From: Kalaharituber pfeilii
Lineage: Eukaryota; Ascomycota; Pezizomycetes; Pezizales; Pezizaceae
Direction: 5' to 3'
Assembly: GCA_015179045.1 (NCBI GenBank)
Contig: WHUZ01000054.1
Location: 124,001-188,000 of the forward strand
Length of the DNA: 64,000 nt
In this document: in pieces, positions 35,392 to 48,647 of the stretch
Layout of the letters: every line of letters starts with the position of its first letter
Numbering within the stretch: position 1 is the first letter of the stretch
Notes under the pieces: generated by a model
The model's database searches: none
What the model saw: the letters and a program-made list of their open reading frames with translations, nothing else
What the model was told of the DNA's origin: nothing
Program-made: the position numbers and the translations under genes

Positions 35392-36565
35392 TGTAGAGAA
35401 ACGCTTAATTCAAAGCAAAACTCCCAGGACCCAGCAGAAAGTTGCGTGAGCTATCCAATTCGAGGCCAGTAGTTTCTGCCAATACACCGATATCTTTAAG
35501 AAATTCCAGTTCCTCTCTAGCTATTTGAGTAGTACTTGTAGAAAGTGCGGTTTTCCGCTAGGGACTGCCTAGATATCAGAATTCCCACGTATCAAGTCTG
35601 GATGGTGGTAGCTAAACCGTCGACGAAAGGGCTGGACGAGCCGTTCTCACGCAAGGGAAAAAAAGTCAAAGATGAGTAGGAGAAAAATAAATAAGCATTC
35701 AAAGATTGAATTGATTGAGGAATTCTCAACACCGCTTACCGAGGCGAAGTCCAGATAGGCTAGGTGATGTTCAGTCTCAAGAGAAGTTGAAGCTTCCAAT
35801 GCTGGGTCGGCGCTATGGTAGTCTAACTTGGAAGCAAACGCTGCAATTTGAAGACGGCACAGTATCACAGCTGTAATACGCCAGTCAGCGGACAGGGACC
35901 CAACGACACAGTTGTCGGGGGTTGATTCCTGTAAACAAAAGCTAAGGAGCATATCCCCTGCAAGAAGAAAATCTGGAAGCACCCTTTATATCCTGTGAGC
36001 AACGCAGCTTGTTTTTGCAGTGAATAAAGTGGGTGTCACGAATTGATTATCTGTACAACTTTCCAGAGTCTGAATAGTGTATACATGTAGTGCAAAAAAA
36101 GCTGTTAAGCGAAGCAAATTCAGGGACGGGGTAGTCTGGTTGCATACCCACCGCAGAGACGGGGTACAGTGGGAGCAGAAAGTCGGACAGATCAGATTTG
36201 CCCTCAACCGGTCAACAAGGGGCTTCTGCTACTGCATCAACTTTCGCTATACGCTGGGTGCTGTAGACGCTACCTTTTCTCTGAAGCAGATGGATATAAC
36301 CTTCGACGTCACACTAGCTACCTGCGGAGGATTTGATGCTGACGAAGATGCACATTCCGCATGCAAGCAAGCATTCGATTTCTGCGTATACCGATAGATA
36401 TACCGCAGGAGGGACGCGGGGAGGGCACGCGAGACGAGGGTATCAGACACATGTTTCAATACCAGAAGAAGCCGACTCACGGCCGCTCACCTTGTCTGGA
36501 GGGATCGGGTCAGATCAGGCAGTTGGCCACCAGACTAACCAGGCCCGGGACTGTGAGATAAGGAT

Positions 36566-36599
36566 GGGGGGGGGGGAGGGGGGGGGGGAGGGGGGGGGG
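36566..36599 (+). repeat. G tract, 34 bases with two A interruptions
   Basis: G11-A-G11-A-G10 on the plus strand. It forms quadruplexes in principle and is prone to slippage. Confidence 0.85.
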
Positions 36600-37254
36600 C
36601 CACTCCTCCTTCTCCTCCTCAGCCGCAGCGCTGGCTTGCCTAGCATAGCGATCTCCGGGCATGCGGCCTCTGAGCCATGGTGGCCCCACGCCGCGAGGGG
36701 AGGGGAGAGGAGGAAGGGGCATTGGTGTGGGCACGCCAGAGCTTGTTGCAGTAGCTGGGTACCGGCAAACAAGAAGCGCCAATTCAACCCCGAACTCAAA
36801 GAAAAAGAAAACGAAAAAGAAAAATGCGCCAAGCAAGCACTACGCAAGTAGCCTATACTAGTATTCGCGAGCCGGCGTATGCGGATGGATGTCCTGGTCC
36901 TGCTCAGCATCGCGCTCGATCCGGCGGCTACCTGGGGACAGTGCTCGAGTGCATCCATAGTATGAGGTCGGTCTACATGATACTGCGCGAGTACGATCAA
37001 GAGCCTCGCCCCATTAGCCCATGGCAAGGAAGTCGAGTCGGCCTCTGTTAATTCGCTGTCACCCAGTTTCTTCGCTCGGCTCTTGCACTGCGAGAAATGG
37101 CATGGCTCTTTCTTGCATGCAACAGACGCTACTGCGCTACCAACGCAACCACAAATGAACCTGAGGCTTGGCTAGTATCGTACTCTAGCGTGCAGTGTGC
37201 TACCAAAAATACCACATGCCCCCAAGGTCTGCCCTATGCGCTCTGTGCCCCTGC

Positions 37255-37255
<1 letters not shown>

Positions 37256-37296
<41 letters not shown>

Positions 37297-37380
37297 ATCT
37301 CATCCTTTCTGAGCCCGCCTCCCCCTCCCCCTCCCCTCCCCATCCCCTTTCCCCTCCCCCTCCCCTTTCCCCTCCCCCAT
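37256..37380 (+). repeat. C41 homopolymer plus polypyrimidine tract
   Basis: 41 consecutive C residues (37256-37296). After a 13-base gap come about 70 bases of CCCCTCC/CCCCTTT units with almost no purines on this strand. The minus strand is therefore G-rich. Such strand-asymmetric mirror-like tracts can form triplex or quadruplex structures. The length in the assembly may be unreliable. Confidence 0.85.
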
Positions 37381-37684
37381 TCCCAACGTCATAGGAAAAG
37401 AACGTGCTCGTGTTCCATTACATTTCCTTGTTTCCTTCTCAACGAGCAGTGCAGAGTGAACCGTTCAAGCTGCCCTCAAGCAGTTGTTTAATTGACCCAC
37501 CGCACGACAGAGTATCATAATAAGCTGGCCACCCCCTCCCTGCGCTAAACCCTTCCTGGCGAAGATAGTTGCCCTTTTTGGCTCTCCAAACGTGCCGGAG
37601 TAAGCCCGGTAGCTTACCAATTTTAGCACTCCATGTGTATCATGCCCTGCACACATTGCAGCTCCCATTACTTGACGTTCCTTA

Positions 37685-38145
37685 TGGTGCCGGCAGCTTA
37701 GTACCAACACCTTGTAACATTTCGCTCGACCATTAGTCAGCAGCTTTTTTTCGCTTTACTTTACTCCTTTGAGTTAGTCTCATGCCAAGTCCCTTGCATT
37801 TTCGTGTTCAGATAGTACTTATTGCATTGCATGCAACAAAATTGCATAATATGCATGCATTACTCAAGAGAAATATGCCAAGACTAGCTGAGTAAGTATT
37901 AAAATTGCCCATACTTCTTGGCACGTTACATTTTTAACCATCTCTCATACAAAATGTCCTCTTTTATTTTCCTATTCACATGTGCAGTTTTTTTTTTTTA
38001 TTTTTTTCTAATCTCGTAGAATTGTTCGCAATAGCAAATACTATAGATTTACGAGATTTAAAATTCCAGATCTATAGTTGTGGTGTTGTGGATACATAAT
38101 TTGTCACCCCCTTAATTTGGTGTTGGTACTAAGCTGCCGGCACCA
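37685..38145. mobile_element. 461-bp element with perfect 27-bp terminal inverted repeats
   Basis: Both ends read TGGTGCCGGCAGCTTAGTAC inwards and stay identical for 27 bases, with TA on both sides (37683-37684 and 38146-38147). The perfect TIRs and TA target site indicate a recently moved Tc1/mariner-type non-autonomous element. The interior is A/T-rich, has no coding capacity, and contains one TAGTCTCATGCCAAG motif. Confidence 0.8.
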
Positions 38146-38436
38146 TACGGCACAGCAAGACCACTTGGAATTTCAACCACGCTCGACTCTGCCTTCTCCT
38201 CTCATAGGGCAGCTCTCAAGTTGCTCCGTTCCTGCAGCTACTACCCTATCGCTTACTTGCAGGCCTACCGGTATAGCTACTTAATGCAGAACTATAAAGA
38301 TTGATCTGAGGTGCTCGCTCACTCAAGACAAGTTTAAGCATCCCCTCCTTGGAAACGCGCAAAAACCATGCACCGACTGGGGGAGGGATCAACGGAGTCT
38401 TCTTCGACAGACATATAAAATAAAGGGTTATCATAT

Positions 38437-39391
38437 TAGAGACCTTCCGCAACGCCGTTCTAGACGGCGCGGGACCCCTGCAGCCATGCCAAGCGTGGCG
38501 GTGCGCGACGTTCTAGACGGTGCCGGCCGTCTGGAGTACCGTATTATTTTGAGTTTCAGACTAGACGGATGAGGTGTAGGTGAGGACTCTAGGTGTATAT
38601 ATCTCACTCTGCTGCCAAACCGAGTTCAGCAGATTTCAACCATTTAGCGGTAGATACGGTAGACGGCAACCCAACGTTTCTACGTCTAGAACTCTAAACC
38701 GCTATAGCACCTCAACGAACACTCGAATTTTATTGTTAAAGATATCTATTGATAGCTGGAAGTCTCTACTTTACCTTGATGCCATGAGTTCTTTAAGAAA
38801 TGCACAAGATGCATTTGAAAATGAGAGATCAGGGGAGGGGTTAAAAACCGTCCTGCTAAGCCAATATCTTGGCGCTGATGCAAATTCTGATGCGACAAAT
38901 GTGGTCTTACTACTGCATAATACTCCAAGGAGTGCTTGCATTACGACAAGTATGCATAGGTTGTGCCCTCGTGCCAGACTCTGTATGTTGAAATCATACA
39001 AGTCTTTGCTATCTCCTCAAAGAGCTCCATCAATAAAACTCCAACATGTAGTTAAGGGACAATTATTTTTCTGATATATAGCATTTGCATATTGCATCAG
39101 CTTTTCTGAATTTAATGGGGACATGATTAAAGTGCCTCCAACGTGAAACAATAAAATCCAATAAAGAATTTGTATTACTGATAATTTCAATTTGTTTCTC
39201 CTACTAATTGGTGAGGCATCATCATCAATTGCAAAGTCTTTCGTAGTCTACAAGGTAGCTATAATGTCTACATAGTTGAAAAATACAACTCTCCTGCCCC
39301 TGCCAGTTTAAAATTTTGCGGAAGGTTTCTTGAGCCATCCAGACCCCACCCTGGTCAAGTGGCGTCTAGACGGCGTTGCTGAAGGTCTCTA
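38437..39391. mobile_element. 955-bp non-autonomous hAT-like element
   Basis: The left end is TAGAGACCTTCCGCAACGCC. The right end, read inward on the minus strand, is TAGAGACCTTCAGCAACGCC. Both continue into GTCTAGACG after a one-base difference, giving TIRs of about 28 bp. TAGAG-type ends fit hAT transposons. The expected 8-bp target duplication is not recognisable, so the family call is tentative. The left subterminal region repeats TCTAGACGG and related words. The interior holds a 164-codon frame (38580-39074) without any transposase similarity, so I read it as non-coding. Confidence 0.6.
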
Positions 39392-41066
39392 TTTAGATAT
39401 TCTCGACATCAGGATATCGTTCTCTATAAATATGAGGTACATATATTAACTGACCCTTGTTATTTTTGTTTCATTTTGCTCTCTCTATAGCATCGTGATT
39501 TGTTTCTTAATGAGATTGACAATGTGCTTGATTTGTCCCTGTGTCTGGCGGTTATCCCCCATCAGACCTGTGAACTCAACACCGTCTTTGCCTTGTCTCT
39601 ATGTCCCCGACGATATACTTCATTTTCCTTTTCCCCGCCTTTCTGGCCATTGTCGGTACCTACAAGTAAGTATGTACTTCGTAAACGGCTCAGCTGCATG
39701 CACCTTCACGTCATCAACTTCTCTCTTTTCATCTGGATGAAGAAAGAACAACATAACTGGACTCTCGGCCGCTGTCCTCATATCACAACGTTTTTCAGTA
39801 TAACGGATTATGATCGTGGCCATTTCACGCTACCTTCAAGAGCAATGCCAATTTTAATGGAGAACCATGTATGTTGTCCTAACTCAACATATCCGCCGGG
39901 GTGTGAAAAGCTCAAGCTTCTTATGGACACAATCTTTCGTTAAAATCCAAAATAAGGCGAGACGACATCGACATGTTTTGCGTAATCAAAGTTCTATGAC
40001 ATTGAGGAATGAGCAGCAAGTACAAACGACCAACTTCCCAACCAGACTAGGACCATCCAAAACTCTGAACATTCCGGCTGTGTCACACTAGGGTCTGTAA
40101 TGCTACTTTGGATCTTGAGCATACAAAGTATAAATATCCATGTCGGGCATCGATGGAAGACGGACGTCCTGGACCTAATGAATTACATAGCACCAACTTA
40201 ATATGATGATTGGGGCAACAGATATTATCGTGAGTTGAGTCATTCACACAGATCTGTCTAACCGCCTCATGCATGCCCAGAAATTAATGTCCCTAATTGT
40301 AAAAGCCTGTATTTTGTATGTTCGGCGTCCATGCACCATTATTGAGTGTGTTGCATCATTTACTTCATTTCCCTCCTATGATAGTACATGGGTTTAGGAA
40401 CTTGGAGATCAGTCCAAGTGTGAGGTTGTCCGTGGTAACACAAGTCTAATTGAGCCGTCACACAAAATAACTACTTTGCATGGAAATAACTGAGTCGCAC
40501 AAGAAAAAAATGCCATTCATAGCAACGAAGGTTTCGATGTTTTGTCAAGTTACCACAAGTGCAATTGTGATAAGTGTCCATTCATTCCCCGCACCATCCA
40601 TGGATGGCCTGTATGTGTGCGTGCGTACATATCTACAATATAGGGCATATGCATTCCAGCTTACAAAAGAAATTGAATGCGGAAGCAGGAGTTCACCGGA
40701 AAGTATCATGACTGGCCACAGAAGTCAACAAATACCATGACTTTTGGCAAGGAGAATTAAACGTAAAGTTAAACGCTCAAATCCTAGAAATATATAACCC
40801 CAATAGTAGAAAACCCGCGCCGTTAGATAATATCTATACCATGTAAGATGTCGCCTATCATATGCTGTTAATGCAAAAGAAAAAGGAAAGGCTAAACGCG
40901 TGAGGAGAAAGGAAAATAAACATGTCCCAACAAGTTTAAACGAACAGCAACAGTTGGGAGATAATCCGTTCGAGAAAGTAAATTTAGAGGAGAGTCTAGG
41001 GGATTGAGAAAAAAAAAATAAAATAAAATAAAATAAAATAAAATAAGATAAAAATCAAAATCAAAA
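39392..41066. other. intergenic, nothing recognised
   Basis: Short frames only. A pentanucleotide AAAAT array (about 41011-41050) followed by AAAATC units runs up to the stop codon of the next gene. That gene's TGA lies within the TTTTGA repeat on the minus strand. Confidence 0.5.
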
Positions 41067-41070
41067 TCAA
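41011..41070. repeat. (AAAAT)n then (AAAATC)n array
   Basis: Six or more AAAAT units and three AAAATC units. The stop codon of the PPR-like gene at 41067-41069 is embedded in the latter. Confidence 0.8.
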
Positions 41071-44000
41071 AGACCTCCCATCATTTTCATTTTCTTCCGG
41101 CATAAACGCACCAATTCCTCCAACTCCTTCCGCTTTTTCTCAAGCTTACTTATGTTTGCTTTCCATTCCTCAAGTTCCCTATTTCTCGTTTGTTTGACTC
41201 CCGTATCCAAGCCCTTTTGTAAACGAGGCACATCACCACTTTCCACTGCGAAATCTTCTTGTTCAGCCCACCAGTCGTGCTTCCGCACTCTTTTCCACTC
41301 CATAGAAATTTCCTTCTCTATATCCTTGTGTTGCTTCACTGCTCCATCAAGTACTGTTCTGAAGGTAACAAGATCTGGTACTACCCCATCTCTCGTCTTC
41401 CCCCCATGTACCCAGTGCCATTCTGCTCCTTTTCCAACCTTTCTCACCCAGTAACCATCGTGTGTGCCTCCAACTCCACTCTCGGGATTATCCACACAAT
41501 GTTCCGTAATCATGTTCCATCCAGCTATAGGCCCGTTGCGTATGATAACCCCCTTTAGAAGGATGTTAAAAATCTTTGTGCTCATAGAACCCCGCTTGCG
41601 TAGATCTATCCCCAACCCTTTCAGTGCCCATTCCACGCGTTGACGGTCAGAAGTTTCAATCGCATGATTGAGGACACTTATCCAACCACTGGGGGACATC
41701 TTAGGTTTGGGTGGTGGCGCCGGGTCACTAGATGGAGTTCGTGCAATGAGCTGCCCTTCAAAAACTGTATACTGTTGGTCTCGTTTGACAGCTGTGGCAC
41801 GTAGAGGAAGTTTCCAGTTACCCCATTGACTTCCAACCCTTAGGTTAGGAGAAAACTCGCTTAGAGGGTTTGCGGTATCTTCCGATTTCATTACTTGCTC
41901 GACAAAATTGTAACCGTCATTCTTGCTGTGCCGAAGGATATTTTCAACGAGAACAGCAATGTCAATACCGTCAATCTGAGTACCTTGGGCTGTTAGGTAG
42001 TTGAGGACTTCCTTAGCGGAAGAAAAGTCATCGAATTGAAGATACGTATTGAGGATGCTGGTTATTGTGCTATGTGTCACTGCGCCGGCAATATGCAAAG
42101 GGAGGGAAGCGAGGATCTTGTTCAGAAGGTCTAAATCCTTTTTAAGTGAAGCTAAAGCGAGCAAGGGTGGCGTTATTTGTGGTAAATGATAATAATGTCG
42201 AGGGATGATAGGAAAAGGCGACTGTTCGTGTGGATGTAATAGGGAATCACCGAAACTTGTCATTTTATATTGATTGAGCATGGCTAAAAACGGTCCCGAA
42301 ACCCATGGAGGATGATAATAATGAGTCTCCTCTCGTTTCCTATACTCATTTTGATAATCGCGATTATCCTTTGGAACGGCAATTGGAGCATCATTTCCTG
42401 GTAACAAAATCGATATCCTGTTCTGCATCGCGTTCCAAATTCTAATAGCTCCATCAGGGTTTTCAACATTAATATAGTTTTGCAACACCCGATACCACAC
42501 TCTTATTTCCGTGCTGGCCTCCCCAGGTGATATTTCTCCTGGGACCTTTGACTCCAGGTCTGACCATTTTTGAATGAGCATCAGAATCATTTCTCCAGAA
42601 TGGGGATCCCCATTTCCAATTTCACATTCATCTTCCCATAACCCAACAAGACGTGAGATAGTGTTATTGCTCCTAGATGCTATCTGAGATCCGTCCTGGC
42701 CAAAAATTTCCCGTCCAAACATTTCTCCAAGTTGCTCTAAACCTTTTATGACTTCCTTTATCCCCTTACCCTCAGCAACGCTATCAATTAGTGCACTTGA
42801 TATTTGTGATATGATATCTACTGGGAGTTTCAGAGGGACAGTCCGGATAGGAGGTGGTAAAACAGCGTATCCTCGTACACCCCATTGTCCTGGAAGTCCA
42901 TCTGTGCTTTCCAACTCCTCTCTCAACGCAAGATCCTCTGGTCTATATTCCTCTGGCCACATTGCTTTGTAGTCAATCCAGGACCATCCACCTTGCGTTA
43001 TGATGTCTTTCAGAATACGGCTCCCTGCACATCCGAATCCAGCCAAGGCGCATATACGGAGAGTGAGTTCAATCAAAACCTCACGCTCCCCCCGGTTTCC
43101 CATTTCCGCTAGCTGCACTGCCTCTTGCCGTTTCGCCCCAGGAGAGAGAGAAGCAGTTTGAGCAGAATCACCTTTCCAGAGCTTGGACCATTGTGGGGAA
43201 TCTCCTGTCAGAGTTTCAAAGCCACCCCGCCAATAACCATGTAATCTACACCCGTAATCTGGAACTGTATAAGCTTGATTTTGAGCTTCCTCCTCCTTCA
43301 ATTCAAGCTGAGAAAGCTCCTGATGTCTCCAGACTGCATCTGCTAATCCTGTAAGTATTCTAGTTTTCAGAATGGAAAGTCTAGGATTGATATCCGAGGA
43401 ATATAGATTTTTAGGAATAATAGAGGAGTTGTGAAGATAAGCGAGAAGCTCCTTGCTAAAAGCAAGAAGCCTTCTGTATTCGTTTACTTTGTCCTGCTTG
43501 TTCCCCAACACACTATACCCGCTCTTTCGTGCAGGTGATGGTATTGTCGAAGAGTAAGAGAAAAAAGTCTTGGGAGAGGAAGTCAGGAGCGCAGATGGAT
43601 CTGCTGCAACAAGCATCTTGCCAATGGATCTTAAGACGAATCCTAGGCCCTGACGTGCCAGTTTGACATGCCATAATTGAGTGTTTAAAATATTGCTGCT
43701 GCTGGGGTCAGAGAGGAGATGTCCTAGTCCAAAATCGCCTGCTCGTGCGGCCGAAAGATTTTCCGCATCATGTCCATTCAGTTTCTTGAGTTTATCGTGG
43801 ACTGCCCAATTAAAGGTTCCCAAAACATCACCCGCCCCACCTTCCTCAAGTTCGTGAATATCTGGAATTTGTGGATGTAGTATTCTCCTTACGATCCATC
43901 TGGCTGCTGAATACTCTCCACGCCTTGCTAGCTCAAAGAGTAGATCTATATCATGCTTTGCGGTTTCCTCAAATAGTTGAATTACCTCAATAGGCAACGC

Positions 44001-45643
44001 ACCTAGCTTGTGGAAATGGTACGGGCGGAGGGGCATGGGGTGATCATGGTTAAAGATGTTCCGCGTCAACGATTCTTTCGGTTTATTATTGAGCATAGCG
44101 GTTTTGGTATCCAAGATCAAGCGATTTTGGATGTGGTCTGGAACATACCATCTCTTCACTACATCCACCCAAAACCCCGACTTACTCTTATACCAACTCT
44201 TCATGTTAGGAGAGGACAATATCCTACTTATGAAAGTGGGGACGGGTTTTGACTTGGCCATAAGTTTTGCTGTTGGCGTGTTCTTTTTACTTATAGGCCT
44301 AGCTGAAAATTTGGGATCACTCCCAACAATAGCAAGTTTGTGTCGCACACCGTCTGTCTTGATTCCTATTTCTGGGCGCGGTGCCTCCTTTAGAGGAACG
44401 TGACGCGTTTGGTGGCCACCAGAGTGGTTGTTTTGAGAGTCGCCAGTTATCATTCTGCGTACGCGCAAGCTCCCTGGTTCTCTGACTTTCAATTCCCCAT
44501 GAGCCGTCCCCGCGCCAAATTTTTCAGGATTGTCAACTCCCAGTAGAGTATCAAGCTCTGTTCTTGAAAACTTTAGGGACGTTTGTTCTGATTCTGGATG
44601 CTGCATATGCTCGATTATTGGTGAATTTCTGCTTGTAAAATTTGAGACTTCGGTATTGCCGAATCCTGAAAGGAAGCTTGGCTTACCTTCAAGACTTCCC
44701 TACTTTTAGAATCCTTCAAAGTCGAACAGGCAAAACCATCACCTCTTGTATCACTTGCTGCTTTTTTTTCCCCTGTAGCAGTAGTTGAAAATGGCCGTTT
44801 TGCGTTGGGGTGTAACCTCAGTTGCAAAGGACTTGTACCAAGTACTTTTCGTCCTTTTCCAAGTGTGCAATCTACCTTGCCGTCACCACGGACCGAAATT
44901 CTGCTGCCAGCGGTAGGAGGTATGTGATCATCCTCACTCGCAATCTGTTCGCTTTTCCGCCCATGAAGTGCAGAATGTCCCACAGAATTCTTTACTGCCA
45001 CACCAATGTGTGGCGTTTCTTTCCGGGGGATCCCTTTTGCGGCAGTTTTGGATTGTGATCGTGCCAATGCAGGTTCAAACACTTGCGTCGAATTCGCTTG
45101 CAATTGAGGAACGTTCTCCTTGTCATCTGTAACTTGGGACAGCGTTCCTGCCTCATTCCTCGCCAGTTTCCTCGCAGCCCTTCGAGCTTTTCGTCCTGTG
45201 ACTTTCGGTTTCGTGCGTGATATTCCTGCCTTGATCCATTTCGGTCGAGTCTTTGGCCTTGAGGACGACGTTGGAGCTGAAGCGGGGGGATCCGAGGTAG
45301 ATAACGTAGGCCCTGGGGTAACTGTCTGTATTGATTTCCTAGGTAACAATTGTATGCCACTGGAGCTGGTAGATTTTTGGCTAGTTGATTTTTGGCCCGA
45401 TTTTCGCATCCCAAAAGGTTCCGCAGCGGTTATCTTGCGACTTTTTGTAGGTCTAGACACTGTTTTTCTTCCTTTGCTAGGCTTTTTCGCAGAGACACCC
45501 CTAGTAGGCTTGGTTGATTTTGATGCTGGGACCTTTGCCCGCTGCTTCTTTTTGGAAGTAGGTGCTCCTGATTTTCTCGGGCCAGTGCGACTCGTTGTTA
45601 CATGAAGTGTACGATGTTGGATGCCTCCATTTGATATCTTCAT
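41067..45643 (-). CDS. very large PPR-like protein, probably mitochondrial
   Basis: Two exons, 45643-44687 and 44600-41067, are joined across an 86-nt intron (GTAAGC...TATGCAG) to give about 1,496 residues. I chose the ATG at 45643 because it yields a classic mitochondrial targeting leader (MKISNGGIQHRTLHVTTSRT). The frame stays open upstream to 46015, so a longer N-terminus is possible. Residues 20-320 are Lys/Ser/Pro-rich and disordered. The large second part is helical, with PPR-like helix pairs: SGWISVLNHAIETSDRQRVE, STKIFNILLKGVIIRNGPIA, PDLVTFRTVLDGAVK, and THSTITSILNTYLQFDDFSS further upstream. It ends in a basic coiled coil (ISKLEKKRKELEELVRLCRK). PPR proteins bind organellar RNA, so I infer mitochondrial RNA processing or translation. 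No specific orthologue is recognised. Confidence 0.8.
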
Positions 45644-48600
45644 AAATGCAATATTGGGTGATCTCAAGCGTGATGTTAGAGGTTGTGTCAGATATAAGAA
45701 TGCTATCCTCTTGTTGTGAATTTCTATGCTCCAGTCGATGGTAGTCGAGCCAATTGGTATTTGGAATCTCCTATTTCCATGGTATTCCCATCCCTTCACA
45801 GCCGTGGAGTCAACCTTCCTGTGACCATTCGGCAATGTCGAAAACCTCTCCGATTCTCCCGGCTTCGCATCTCGAGTAGAGCGAGGCATGAGAAACGACG
45901 GCAGCAGGAACGGGCAGCTGAAGCCGGCTGTGAGGAGTAGGTGTGTGGCCGCAGACTCCGACCAGCAGCCCGCTGTCACCGCTGCTAGACCACATGACTT
46001 GGATAGAGTCATCAATCAGTCAGTCACGAATTCGCCCAGCGATTTGCCCCGCTTTGCATCTGGGGTATACTGCCGATGGGGGCTTGCAATTGGCTATTGT
46101 GAATATCGTGACGGTGGATGTGCTGGCGTGAGGGGTGATGTGAACGTATCAGGAATGTGAATTGTTCATGGAGTATGTTGTTCCGCAGAGAAATGTAGTG
46201 GGGTTGCTGTTCCCGTGGTGGCTCTTTTTTTTCTGCCGCTTTTTTTTCTGCCGCTTTTCCCTTTCACGACGCACCCATGCCAGACGCAAGTACGAGTACT
46301 TAAGATATGCTTAGTTCTTCGGGATGTGTTAGCAGTACCAGGCCTCCTGCCAAGCGATGCATCACAACTCTCCGCAGTCAGGCAGTGGCACGTGCAGACA
46401 GCAACACGCCCCTGCATCTCAAGTTCATCGGAAGCATCGTGTACCAGGAAGTACTTCTACATGTATGCCAGCATTCTTCTACAATCCATTCAGACGTAGG
46501 TTGCTGCATGAGTGCCATCCCAGAATAAAGTACATCTGGTTTGCCAATATCTCGTACATACTCTCTCTGAACCCCTAACCTGACACTGACGGCTAACATA
46601 TATATACAGGCTATCGTTGGATCTTTTGATATTTAAACAAGAGAAGCACACGAAAATAATCTAGACATAAACCATTCTGCTCTCGTCTCGTCCTAGCGAA
46701 ACAGTTGTACCTTCCAGAGACGACAAGCTCTGAATCGGTGGTAAGGCTGGCATTGATCTGAACTTGCGTACATGTAAGAGGCTGTAAGAGGCAATCTGCA
46801 GTACGAGTCTATATCTCCTGGCATTACATACCTGTTATGTTTACTGCTTCAGGGGGTGGCCAAGTGCTGGTCCGCAGGGTGACATCGGAATACTTCTGTA
46901 CAGGTGACTAGGACTCGATCACTGCATGGTCCAGTTGTATTCCAAGCCACTCCTACTTCATGTTGAGCTGATGGGACATCAATTTGCTGGTAGCTGTAGC
47001 TCTGGGCTCTCAAGTTCTATGGCAGCTAAATCATTGCCCCGCATCCGATTTGATACCGCCTGAATAGTCTCACGATTTCTCAAGAGGGATTCCCTTGATG
47101 CTAGTTATATACTACCTGTATCAAGTACATGTAGTCTCCCGGCATCCGGCCAACGATTTACTTGCATGACAAACACAATTGAGGAGCAAACACATCGACC
47201 TGTAATACTGGTAGTGCTCTGCAGAATACCTTTTTACCCTCAGAATTGTGCTTGTTGAGCTCGCATCACTTCCTATTGCCTATTCGTACAAATATATGTA
47301 TTAATAACCAAAATATCGGAAGCTTCCAATCGCAAGTTGTTTTAAACTGGAAATGATTTTTCGCATAAATTTACCAGAGTGGATCGTACCGTATACTAGT
47401 ACTTAATGTTACCCAGATTTTTATGGCGCGGTTAAGTTGCGAAATTTGAGAGCTTGCTACCTACGTATATATGGCTGTTCATGCCTTAGGCTGCAGCCGA
47501 TCTGAAGGTCAATGAAATCAATATTAAATCCTACCTAGTACCATTTTGCCCTACTGTCTCTGCCCTCTCGCTGTTGGTACGATATTCGAATATATAGTTC
47601 AATGTCTGGGATACTGACTAGGTCTAGGCACTAGAATAGGCAACAGGGGGTGAAGAGCTTGATATGCTCGATGCTGGTCAAGATCACTTATGGACTGCCA
47701 TTTATCAAATGTTACAGAGTATGTGCCCATTTGGGACCTAATGGTACTGTCGAGCCCATTGATTTCGGAGATTATAGCTGCCTGGCTAGGTCATATTTAG
47801 AGACACCTCACAGCATCCCAATCCGCATTATTGATATCTACTAGTATTGTTGCTTCCTTGCATCAGCCATCGGCTGCTCCAATACATCCCCATTAATCGC
47901 CTCATTCCACAGATTCTCCGGCAGCTTGAAACCAAAACCAAGTTGAGCGCCCTACATGACCTTATCTCTCTTTGCATTCTAAGTTCGTCTCTCGTCTCTC
48001 TTCCAACAGCCAAACATACGCAATTGCAACTGAACGACGAGGTAGGTGCATTCAAGACAATCGGCCCATTTCTCATTTATCACAAAATTTAAAGCGGGCG
48101 CATAGTAGTGTGTGTGCGCTGTTTTGAAAAATCATCCTAACAAAATTCTTACTCTTTCCTACCAATTGCTTGCAACACCCCTCCATACTAGTGCAGTACT
48201 TTTCCTGCCCTCCATCCTCCACCCCCAGCCATTAAAAACCGGCCGAATTTTCCTACATTCTCTTGCTCCTGATTTTTTCTACTTGGGACTGTTGAGGCAG
48301 CAAAAATTCTTGAACAGCGAGGGGTATAGTGAAAAGTAAAGCCTTCTGATTTATTCGTAGTACCCCAGAGTTTTTGTTAAACGCGATTACGACTGGTCGA
48401 GAGTTGAAAGGAAGGGCTAGAGTCTAACGTCACCCAGAGGCTTACTTGTTCATACGCGCTCCGTGGTTGCCTCCCACAAAGTCGATCGCACCGACAACGC
48501 GAAAAAGAATATTACACACACCACACACACTAACACTGTCAATATCAATCTTGCTTTCGCCCTCTTCCTTCTCCCATTTTCTCGCACTCTCTCTAACCAT

Positions 48601-48647
48601 ACCCACGTCCTTTTCCCAACCAACATTACAGTTTCACATCATTCGGT
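45644..48647. other. divergent intergenic region between two genes
   Basis: It separates the PPR-like gene (leftward) from the zinc-finger gene (rightward), so it must hold both promoters. 46218-46258 carries a direct repeat of CTTTTTTTTCTGCCG. 48100-48640 is pyrimidine-rich, as often found ahead of fungal starts. The short frames look accidental. Confidence 0.5.
46218..46258 (+). repeat. tandem TTTTTTTTCTGCCGC repeat
   Basis: Two and a half copies of a 16-base unit consisting of a T run followed by CTGCCGC. Confidence 0.7.

Larger units (their letters stand above)
35392..37684. other. intergenic stretch with G and C tracts
   Basis: Upstream flank of the membrane-protein gene. 36077-36850 carries overlapping frames on both strands that reflect GC-rich composition. 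A G tract lies at 36566-36599, and a pure C run with a polypyrimidine tail at 37256-37380. No gene is supported. Confidence 0.5.

Noticed and set aside
36333..37027. Frames of 108-172 codons around the G tract
   Set aside because: Poly-Gly/poly-Pro translations of the G tract, mirrored on both strands.
38580..39074. 164-codon frame inside the hAT-like element as its transposase
   Set aside because: No hAT dimerisation or catalytic motifs; composition is not transposase-like.
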